Source: Thermoplasmatota archaeon (GTDB lineage Bacteria; Pseudomonadota; Gammaproteobacteria; Burkholderiales; Thiobacillaceae). Taken from it: a stretch of 12,400 bases of DNA. The stretch spans positions 1-12,400 of the forward strand of contig JAMCVR010000145.1 of the NCBI GenBank assembly GCA_023475455.1. Direction: 5' to 3'. Positions 6,476 to 12,400 of this stretch are shown piece by piece (within the stretch, counting starts at the first letter, position 1; each line of letters opens with the position of its first letter). The notes beneath the pieces are model-generated. The model saw nothing but the letters and a program-made list of their open reading frames with translations. It did no database searches and was not told the origin of the DNA. The position numbers and the translations under genes are program-made.

Positions 6476-9085
6476 GGTGAGCGGCACGATCAGCGCCAGT
6501 TTGGCCATGGCGCGTTGCTGGTTTTCGAACGCGCCGCCCCACTCGATCCAGTAGCCGGCCGGCAGCTTCACCTGCTGTTTGATCCTCGCGCCGGCTTCCT
6601 GCACGAAGCCGTCCACGTCGCGTCCTTTCACGTCCATCTGGATGACGGCGTAGCGCTGCAGCTGCTCGCGCCGCACGAAGGAGTAACCTTCGTCCAGCTC
6701 CACCGTGGCGACTCTGGAGAGGGGAATCAGCGCGCCGGCCTGGGTGCGGATCGGGATGCTGTTGATGGCTTCCACGCTGTTGCGGAAACCGGGTGCGAGC
6801 CACACCTGGATGTCGAAGCGCTTCACGCCGTCGATCAGAGTGGAAACGGCCTTGCCGCCGATGCCGGCCTGCACCACCTCCAGGATTTCGTCGGCGTTGA
6901 TCCCGTAGCGCGCCGCCTCATCGCGGTTCACCTTGACCACCATCTGCGGCTTGCCTTTGTTGGCTTCCAGCGACAGGTCCTCGACACCCGGCACTTTCTC
7001 CAGGGCGGATTTAAGCTCACCGGACAGGCGGTCAAGCGTGGTCAGGTCTTCGCCGTAGAGCTTGAGCGCGAGCGTGGCGCGCACCCCGGAAATCAACTCC
7101 TCGACGCGCATCTGGATCGGCTGGGTGGCCGCAATCACAGCCGTCGGCACGACCCGTCCCAGTTTATCCCGCATCTCCCTGGAGAGATCGTGGAAGGAAA
7201 TGGCTTTGGGCCACTGGTCGCGAGGTTTGAGATTCACCAGGATTTCCATGTAGTTCACGTCAGCGGTTTCCCCCTTTTCCGCGCGCCCGATCATGGCCAT
7301 GGCCGAAGTGGTTTGGGGGAAGGTTTTCAGCGCGGCTTCGATGCGCTCGGAGATGCGGATGGATTCGTCGAGCGAAGTGGAAGGGATGCTGGTCACCCGG
7401 AACATGATGCCGCCCTCCTGCAGGGTGGGCATGAATTCCTTGCCCAGAAAGGGAATCAACGCGAGGGACGCCACCAGCAGCACCAGCGCACCGGAGAACA
7501 CTTTTTTCTTGTTCTCCAGCGCCCAGTCAAGCAAGGGCAGGTAGAGCTTCTTCGCCCACCTGACGATGAAGGTGTCTTTCTCCTCCTTCGGCTTCAGGAT
7601 CAGCGCCGACATGACCGGCACCAGCGTCATGGTCAGCACCAGCGAACCCACCATCGCGAAGGTGATGGTGAGCGCCATGGGTTTGAACAGCTTGCCTTCC
7701 AGGCCGGTCAGGGAAAACAGCGGCAGGAACACCACGATGATGATCAGGATCGCGAACGCGGTCGGATTGATCACCTCGCGCGCCGCTTCCAGGATCACGT
7801 GCGTCTTGTTCACCGCCTTGCCGGCCTGGTGCGAGAGCAGGCGGAAGCCGTTCTCCACCATCACCACGGCGCCGTCCACCATCATCCCGATCCCCACCGC
7901 CAGACCCGCCAGCGACATCAGGTTGGCGGACAAGCCCCACTGCTGCATCAGGATGAAGCTGATCAGCATGGCCAGCGGCAGGGCGATGATCACCACCACC
8001 GCGGAACGGACCTCTCCCAGAAACAGGAACAGGATGATGGCCACCAGCACCGAGCCCTCGACCAGGGCATTTTCCGCGGTCTTGACCGCCTTCTCGACCA
8101 GTTCCGTACGGTCGTAGACCGTATTGACGGCAACGCCCGCCGGCAGCGCCTGCTGCACGGTCTTGAGCTTCGCCTTCACGGCATCCACCACGTTCTTGGC
8201 GTTCTCGCCGATGCGCTGCAACGCCATGCCCAGCACGACTTCCTTGCCGTCCCTGGTCACCGCGCCGGAGCGCAGGGACGGCGCCTCTTTGACTTCAGCC
8301 ACGTCGCGCACATAGACCGGCGTCCCCTCTCGGGTGGCCAACACCACGTTGCCGATATCCCGCACGTTGCCGACCAGGCCAAGGCCGCGCACCAGATACT
8401 GCTCCCGCCCGATATCGAGATATTGCCCGCCGACCTGGCGGTTGTTGGCGGTGAGGGTCTCCATCACGGTCTTGAAGCTCAGGCCGTATTTGATCAGCTT
8501 TTGCGGATTGACCAGCACCTGATATTGCTTTTCCTGTCCGCCCCAGGACGTCACGTCGTCCACGCCCGGCGCGGTCCTCAGCACCAGGCGAACGTTCCAG
8601 TCCTGCAGGGTGCGCAGGTCCATTTCCGACAACTTCTTGTCGGCGGTTTCGATGGTGTACCAGAACACTTGCCCCAGCCCCGAAGTATTCGGGCCCAGGC
8701 TGGGTTCGCCATATCCCTGGGGGATGCGCGTCTTGGCTTCTAACAGCTTTTCGCCCACCAGACGGCGCGCGAAATAAATATCGACGTTATCCTTGAAATA
8801 GACGCTCACGTAGGACAGGCCGAACAGCGATACCGAGCGGATTTCCTCGACGCCGGCGAGTCCCGCCATGGCGGTTTCCACCGGAAAAGTCAGTAATTTT
8901 TCCACATCCTCGGCGGCCAGCCCCGGGGATTCCGTGTAGACGTTCACTTGCACCGGCGTCACGTCGGGGAATGCGTCCACCGGCACTTCGCGCCAGGCTT
9001 TCACGCCCAGCAGCACCACCAGCACGAATGCCACCAGCACCAGCACCTTGTAGCGCAAGGAGAGATCAACGATATGATTCAGCAT
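6455..9085 (-). CDS. czcA: CzcA-type heavy-metal RND efflux pump, 5' part truncated by duplication
   Basis: Inner-membrane proton/metal antiporter of a CzcCBA complex. The 876-aa frame starts MLNHIVDLSLRYKVLVLVAF (first helix), followed by the periplasmic porter part (for example VDAFPDVTPVQVNVYTESPG at 36 to 55) and membrane helices. The fourth helix carries the proton-relay region AVGIGMMVDGAVVMVEN at 396 to 412. True CzcA sequence runs to about residue 870 (LIVPLT); then WKRRAR follows from the frame shift at the duplication junction (about 6476) and a stop at 6455. The family is usually a little over 1000 aa, and collapsing the duplication gives 1028 aa. The ATG at 9085 is supported by GGGAGA about 7 nt upstream. 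Asp404 and Glu411 of the relay are present, but the first Asp of the CzcA motif is Gly398. Truncation is probably not the natural state of the gene. Confidence 0.9.
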   Translation of the reverse strand: MLNHIVDLSLRYKVLVLVAFVLVVLLGVKAWREVPVDAFPDVTPVQVNVYTESPGLAAEDVEKLLTFPVETAMAGLAGVEEIRSVSLFGLSYVSVYFKDNVDIYFARRLVGEKLLEAKTRIPQGYGEPSLGPNTSGLGQVFWYTIETADKKLSEMDLRTLQDWNVRLVLRTAPGVDDVTSWGGQEKQYQVLVNPQKLIKYGLSFKTVMETLTANNRQVGGQYLDIGREQYLVRGLGLVGNVRDIGNVVLATREGTPVYVRDVAEVKEAPSLRSGAVTRDGKEVVLGMALQRIGENAKNVVDAVKAKLKTVQQALPAGVAVNTVYDRTELVEKAVKTAENALVEGSVLVAIILFLFLGEVRSAVVVIIALPLAMLISFILMQQWGLSANLMSLAGLAVGIGMMVDGAVVMVENGFRLLSHQAGKAVNKTHVILEAAREVINPTAFAILIIIVVFLPLFSLTGLEGKLFKPMALTITFAMVGSLVLTMTLVPVMSALILKPKEEKDTFIVRWAKKLYLPLLDWALENKKKVFSGALVLLVASLALIPFLGKEFMPTLQEGGIMFRVTSIPSTSLDESIRISERIEAALKTFPQTTSAMAMIGRAEKGETADVNYMEILVNLKPRDQWPKAISFHDLSREMRDKLGRVVPTAVIAATQPIQMRVEELISGVRATLALKLYGEDLTTLDRLSGELKSALEKVPGVEDLSLEANKGKPQMVVKVNRDEAARYGINADEILEVVQAGIGGKAVSTLIDGVKRFDIQVWLAPGFRNSVEAINSIPIRTQAGALIPLSRVATVELDEGYSFVRREQLQRYAVIQMDVKGRDVDGFVQEAGARIKQQVKLPAGYWIEWGGAFENQQRAMAKLALIVPLTWKRRAR
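6476..7791. repeat. tandem direct duplication in czcA, copy 2 of 1316 bp
   Basis: Second copy of the unit starting at 5160. Identity continues two bases further (7792..7793) and breaks at A 7794 against T 6478. The period is not a multiple of 3, so reading czcA through the junction shifts the frame and ends at the stop at 6455. Confidence 0.95.
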
Positions 9086-9764
9086 GGTCGTCTCTCCCTA
9101 TTCCGCACTGATTTGCGATTTGAGCAATCGGGCTTTTAGCGCGTAGGCGCCGCTCACCACCACGCTCTCGCCCGCCGCCACGCCGGATTTAAGCACGGCA
9201 TATCCCTGGGCACGTTCCCCCACTTCCACGGCGCGCGGTTCAAATCCGCCGCTTTCGGCGACAAATACCGTCGGTTGCCCCAGCAACAGCAACACGGCGT
9301 CTTCCGGTACGAGGAGTGCCTTGACGCTCGCTCCGGTGGTGTTGATCGCTGCGCTGGCAAACATCTCCGGTTTCAGCCTGCCGCCGGGATTCGGCACTTC
9401 CACCCGCGCCTTGACCGTGCGGGTTTCCTTGTCCATCGTGCTGCTGATGTAGGTGAGCCGTCCCTTGAACACTTCGTCCGGATAGGCGGACACGGTGACG
9501 GCGGCCTGGGCGCCGACGCGGACCCTGCCAAGGTCTTTCTCGAACAGATCGCTTTCGATCCACAGGGTGGACAGATCGGCCACGGTAAACAGGGATTGGT
9601 CCGGTGCGGCGAGCACCCCCGGTACCGCCTTTTTCTCGATGATGGTGCCGGCAAACGGGGCGGTCAGCGGAAACACCGAGCCGGACGATCTCCCCGGGGC
9701 AACCCCCATCATGCGCAGCTTGTCACCGGCGGCGCGCAGGGCGGCACGGGCCTTTTCGTGTTCG
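8767..9764. repeat. tandem direct duplication over czcB/czcA, copy 1 of 998 bp
   Basis: The sequence from 8767 recurs at an offset of 998 bp with no difference found. The left edge is C 8766 against G 9764. It holds the czcA 5' end and the czcB 3' end. The copies share GCGCG at the junction (8767..8771 equals 9765..9769 and 10763..10767). Confidence 0.95.
9093..9098 (-). promoter_or_regulatory. Shine-Dalgarno of czcA overlapping the end of the czcB fragment
   Basis: The minus strand reads GGGAGA between the czcB stop (TAG, 9098..9100) and the czcA ATG at 9085, which are 12 bp apart. The same arrangement recurs 998 bp to the right. The tight spacing suggests translational coupling of czcB and czcA. 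Confidence 0.6.
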
Positions 9765-9769
9765 GCGCG
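9098..9769 (-). pseudogene. czcB: duplicated czcB 3' fragment (no start)
   Basis: Extra copy of the C-terminal part of the adaptor, identical to the 3' part of the intact czcB (10096..11319). It begins at the junction with the czcA stub, near residue 185 of CzcB, and reads through the beta-barrel and membrane-proximal region to the end LLKSQISAE. It lacks the lipoprotein signal, the first biotinyl-lipoyl half and most of the hairpin. An in-frame start could exist near 9712 (a Met in KLRMMGVAPG), but I see no reason to think the piece is used. It exists only because of the 998-bp duplication. Confidence 0.85.
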
Positions 9770-10083
9770 AAATAAATATCGACGTTATCCTTGAAATAGA
9801 CGCTCACGTAGGACAGGCCGAACAGCGATACCGAGCGGATTTCCTCGACGCCGGCGAGTCCCGCCATGGCGGTTTCCACCGGAAAAGTCAGTAATTTTTC
9901 CACATCCTCGGCGGCCAGCCCCGGGGATTCCGTGTAGACGTTCACTTGCACCGGCGTCACGTCGGGGAATGCGTCCACCGGCACTTCGCGCCAGGCTTTC
10001 ACGCCCAGCAGCACCACCAGCACGAATGCCACCAGCACCAGCACCTTGTAGCGCAAGGAGAGATCAACGATATGATTCAGCAT
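9765..10083 (-). pseudogene. czcA: duplicated czcA 5' stub
   Basis: Extra copy of the czcA start directly after intact czcB, with the same 12-bp gap and the same GGGAGA site upstream of its ATG. It encodes residues 1 to about 106 of the pump (to NVDIYFA). After the junction at 9764/9765 it runs out of frame through czcB sequence and stops at 9709, adding a nonsense tail (PNTKRPVPPCAPPVTSCA). The product would be one membrane helix plus a piece of periplasmic domain, with no pump function. Confidence 0.85.
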
Positions 10084-10762
10084 GGTCGTCTCTCCCTATT
10101 CCGCACTGATTTGCGATTTGAGCAATCGGGCTTTTAGCGCGTAGGCGCCGCTCACCACCACGCTCTCGCCCGCCGCCACGCCGGATTTAAGCACGGCATA
10201 TCCCTGGGCACGTTCCCCCACTTCCACGGCGCGCGGTTCAAATCCGCCGCTTTCGGCGACAAATACCGTCGGTTGCCCCAGCAACAGCAACACGGCGTCT
10301 TCCGGTACGAGGAGTGCCTTGACGCTCGCTCCGGTGGTGTTGATCGCTGCGCTGGCAAACATCTCCGGTTTCAGCCTGCCGCCGGGATTCGGCACTTCCA
10401 CCCGCGCCTTGACCGTGCGGGTTTCCTTGTCCATCGTGCTGCTGATGTAGGTGAGCCGTCCCTTGAACACTTCGTCCGGATAGGCGGACACGGTGACGGC
10501 GGCCTGGGCGCCGACGCGGACCCTGCCAAGGTCTTTCTCGAACAGATCGCTTTCGATCCACAGGGTGGACAGATCGGCCACGGTAAACAGGGATTGGTCC
10601 GGTGCGGCGAGCACCCCCGGTACCGCCTTTTTCTCGATGATGGTGCCGGCAAACGGGGCGGTCAGCGGAAACACCGAGCCGGACGATCTCCCCGGGGCAA
10701 CCCCCATCATGCGCAGCTTGTCACCGGCGGCGCGCAGGGCGGCACGGGCCTTTTCGTGTTCG
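9765..10762. repeat. tandem direct duplication over czcB/czcA, copy 2 of 998 bp
   Basis: Second copy, directly abutting the first. Identity continues five bases further, to 10767, and breaks at G 10768 against A 9770. The intact czcB continues to the right from here. This unit adds a czcA' stub and a 'czcB fragment but leaves one complete czcB and one complete czcA start. Confidence 0.95.
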
Positions 10763-11319
10763 GCGCGGGCGCGCAGGTAGTCCTTCTCGGAGATGATATT
10801 GTCGGCATTCAGCCGCTGGGCGCGCTCGAAATTGGCCTGGGCCAGCGCCGCCTCGCTCGCCGCCTGCAGATAGCTCGAGCGCGCCTCGCCCAGTTCGATG
10901 CTATCGAGCATGGCCAGCATTTGCCCCGGTTTCACCCGGTCGCCCAGGCTGGCATTCACCTTGACGATACGCCCCGGCACGCGCGGGCCTACCCGAGCCA
11001 GTTTATCCTGGTTGGCCTGAATGGTCGCCGTGACCACGATCTGTTCGGCTTTTTCCTGGGGTTCCAGTTGCAGCACCTTGATGCCCGCTGTTTGGGCTTC
11101 TTCGGCGCCCAGGACGATCAATTTCCCGGTGTCCTGTTTTTCCGGTATGGGTGTTGTCTTGTCTTTGCCTGCCGGTTCCGCCTGTTCGGGTTGCGCTGCC
11201 TCATTCTCCGGTGCTTCGGGTTTTTTGCCGCACCCGGCGAGAAGGGTTGCAGACAGGCCCCCGGCCAGGAGCAGCGAGGCCAGCCGCTTGAGGCCACGTT
11301 TTTGGTGTAAGTTTTTCAT
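10096..11319 (-). CDS. czcB: CzcB-type periplasmic adaptor of the RND efflux complex (lipoprotein)
   Basis: Membrane-fusion protein of 407 aa that bridges CzcA and CzcC. Residues 1 to 30 form a lipoprotein signal: basic start (MKNLHQKRGLKR), hydrophobic run, lipobox LLAGC with Cys30. A Pro/Glu/Gln-rich linker follows (31 to 62). Then come a beta-barrel/lipoyl strand region with VPGRIVKVNASLGDRVKPGQ (114 to 133), an alpha-hairpin (about 140 to 205), the second lipoyl half (PLTAPFAGTIIEKKAVPG, 218 to 235), the barrel (YPDEVFKGRLTYIS, 280 to 293) and a membrane-proximal domain. The frame opens at 11604, but the ATG at 11319 is chosen for the signal peptide and AAGGA about 9 nt upstream; the longer form begins inside czcC. 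It lies 29 bp after czcC and 12 bp before a czcA start. No His-rich N-terminal region of the classical CzcB kind is seen. Specificity within the Czc/Cus/Cnr adaptors is not certain. Confidence 0.92.
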   Translation of the reverse strand: MKNLHQKRGLKRLASLLLAGGLSATLLAGCGKKPEAPENEAAQPEQAEPAGKDKTTPIPEKQDTGKLIVLGAEEAQTAGIKVLQLEPQEKAEQIVVTATIQANQDKLARVGPRVPGRIVKVNASLGDRVKPGQMLAMLDSIELGEARSSYLQAASEAALAQANFERAQRLNADNIISEKDYLRARAEHEKARAALRAAGDKLRMMGVAPGRSSGSVFPLTAPFAGTIIEKKAVPGVLAAPDQSLFTVADLSTLWIESDLFEKDLGRVRVGAQAAVTVSAYPDEVFKGRLTYISSTMDKETRTVKARVEVPNPGGRLKPEMFASAAINTTGASVKALLVPEDAVLLLLGQPTVFVAESGGFEPRAVEVGERAQGYAVLKSGVAAGESVVVSGAYALKARLLKSQISAE

Positions 11320-11348
11320 GTCATGAATTCCTTGATTTCCGATTGTGT

Positions 11349-12190
11349 TCAGCGTATTTCGCGCGCGGGCTGCCAGCCCGCCGCCGCTTCCAGGGTCACT
11401 TGGGTCAGGCGCAACTCGGTGCGGGCATCGAGCAGGTCGCGCTGCCCATCCAGCACCTGGCGGTTGACCAGCAGCAATTGCAGCAGCCCGATCTCGCCGG
11501 CGCGGAAGGAAACGGAGGACAGGCGCTGGTTTTCCTGCAGACTGGGCAGCACCGATTCGTTCAGCCGCTTGACGCGCGTTTTCAGATTCTCCCAGCGCTC
11601 CCACAGCGCCAGCACCTGGGCGCGCGCGTCGCGTTGCACGGCCTGTTGCTGCACCTGCGCCTGGGACAGTTCGGTCGTCGCGCGCCCGATTCCGGTGGCG
11701 TTACGGCGAAACAGCGGCAGCGGCAGGGAGACGCTCAAAGTCGTGATTCTGTCCTGGGGATTGGCTGGACCTTCGCGCGCGCTGGAGAGGCCCAGCGTCA
11801 CGTCCGGATAAACAGCCGTGTGCTCCAGATCGAGCCGGCTCCGGGCGGCTTTTTCCCGATGGTCGAACGCACGTAGCAGCGGGCGGTTGGTGGCCGAAGC
11901 CAGCAGGCTATCCAGCGTGTACGAAGCAGGGATGGGATCGAGATATCCGCCGACTTCGGGCAAGTTGTCGGCCGGCAGTTGCAACAAGGCGGCCAGCTCG
12001 GCCCGTGCCTGGACCAGTCGCTCCCGCAACACAGACACCTGGTTTTGCGCGCGCTCCGCTTCCACCTTGGCGAGATTGCCATCGAGGCGGCTGTCTTCGC
12101 CTGCCGCGACGCGCTTTCTGACTGCCGTCGACGCTTCCTGGATGAGATTGAGTGTCCGCTCTTCCATTTGGATACGCAGCTGCAGGCTGA
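11349..12190 (-). CDS. czcC: CzcC-type outer-membrane channel, 3' part
   Basis: C-terminal part of a TolC-like outer-membrane efflux protein that forms the exit duct of the CzcCBA complex. In-frame coding runs from the junction at 12190 to TGA at 11349..11351. It shows long Ala/Glu/Arg-rich helices (LAKVEAERAQNQVSVLRERL; QARAELAALLQLPADNLPEV), a beta-strand stretch with PDVTLGLSS and LSVSLPLPLFRRNATGIG, which is typical of the family, then another coiled helix pair, ending in AAAGWQPAREIR. The Met at 12167 is internal and not a start, since family-like sequence (LSLQLRIQ) precedes it. The true start lies beyond the window. To the right of 12190 a repeat copy breaks the frame. It is first in the visible operon, 29 bp before czcB. 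Confidence 0.85.
11764..12190. repeat. tandem direct duplication in czcC, copy 1 (427-bp period)
   Basis: The sequence from 11764 (GCTGGACCTTCGCG...) recurs from 12191 at an offset of 427 bp, with no difference over the 210 bp that fit in the window. The left edge is G 11763 against A 12190. The right edge of the second copy lies outside, so junction homology cannot be measured. Confidence 0.9.
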
Positions 12191-12400
12191 GCTGGACCTT
12201 CGCGCGCGCTGGAGAGGCCCAGCGTCACGTCCGGATAAACAGCCGTGTGCTCCAGATCGAGCCGGCTCCGGGCGGCTTTTTCCCGATGGTCGAACGCACG
12301 TAGCAGCGGGCGGTTGGTGGCCGAAGCCAGCAGGCTATCCAGCGTGTACGAAGCAGGGATGGGATCGAGATATCCGCCGACTTCGGGCAAGTTGTCGGCC
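12191..12400. repeat. czcC: tandem direct duplication in czcC, copy 2, cut by the window end
   Basis: Identical to 11764..11973. On the minus strand it codes for the CzcC stretch from LPEVGGYLDP to SSAREGPA, then meets the junction and goes out of frame (427 leaves a remainder of 1 when divided by 3), giving a nonsense run that stops near 11908. It is therefore the upstream half of a broken czcC, or an assembly overlap. Confidence 0.85.

Noticed and set aside
6479..6803. About 108 extra N-terminal codons of the minus-strand frame that ends at 4683.
   Set aside because: They are pump sequence read in the wrong frame upstream of the duplication junction, and not a real N-terminus.
6515..8743. 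Plus-strand open frame of 742 codons, rich in His, Gln, Arg and Asp.
   Set aside because: It is the complement of czcA in a GC-rich genome; the composition is typical of antisense shadow frames and there is no ribosome site or recognisable domain. The same holds for the 451-codon frame at 5199..6554, which is its duplicate.
11320..11604. 95-codon N-terminal extension of the czcB frame.
   Set aside because: It overlaps czcC and precedes a textbook lipoprotein signal peptide with its own ribosome site at 11319.
5160..12400. The repeated blocks considered as a CRISPR, insertion sequence or modular repeat array.
   Set aside because: The copies are long, directly abutting pieces of known efflux genes, without spacers, terminal inverted repeats or transposase.

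Overview
The window is GC-rich (a little above 60% by eye) and almost fully coding on the minus strand. It reads as a heavy-metal efflux island of a Gram-negative proteobacterium. A betaproteobacterium is my guess, from the czcCBA layout with a CzcP-like ATPase; the sequence does not prove it. Transcription runs right to left: czcC (outer-membrane channel, 5' end beyond base 12400), czcB (periplasmic adaptor lipoprotein, intact at 10096..11319), czcA (inner-membrane RND pump, starts at 9085), a PII-like signalling protein (4292..4630), a Gly/His-rich double zinc-ribbon protein (3876..4193), a P1B-type metal ATPase with SPC and HEGST motifs (1485..3827), a possible IS5-type transposase remnant (1395..1475), and an EamA/DMT transporter with a very His-rich tail (223..1272). 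A 20-codon 3' end of an unrecognised plus-strand gene lies at 2..61. The operon promoter must lie to the right of the window, because the genes from czcC to the ATPase are separated by only 12 to 98 bp.

The most striking feature is structural. Three direct, tandem and apparently perfect duplications lie in the efflux genes. The first is a 1316-bp unit inside czcA (5160..6475 and 6476..7791). The second is a 998-bp unit spanning the czcB 3' end and czcA 5' end (8767..9764 and 9765..10762). The third has a 427-bp period inside czcC (11764..12190, then 12191 to the window end). None of the three periods is a multiple of 3. The first and third therefore break czcA and czcC, while the second leaves one whole czcB and one whole czcA start and adds a czcA' stub and a 'czcB fragment between them. 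Removing one 1316-bp copy restores an uninterrupted czcA frame of 1029 codons (1028 aa plus stop), close to the usual length of the family. Three independent exact duplications within about 7 kb suggest uncollapsed overlaps in an assembly more than biology, but the sequence alone cannot decide.

Functionally, the ATPase would move metal from cytoplasm to periplasm and the CzcCBA complex would export it across the outer membrane. The PII-like and zinc-ribbon proteins, lying between pump and ATPase, are candidate cytoplasmic sensors or metal buffers. The DMT carrier with its His tail may handle metal or a metabolite under metal control. The RND proton-relay motif is atypical (Gly where CzcA has the first Asp), so the metal specificity of the pump is open.
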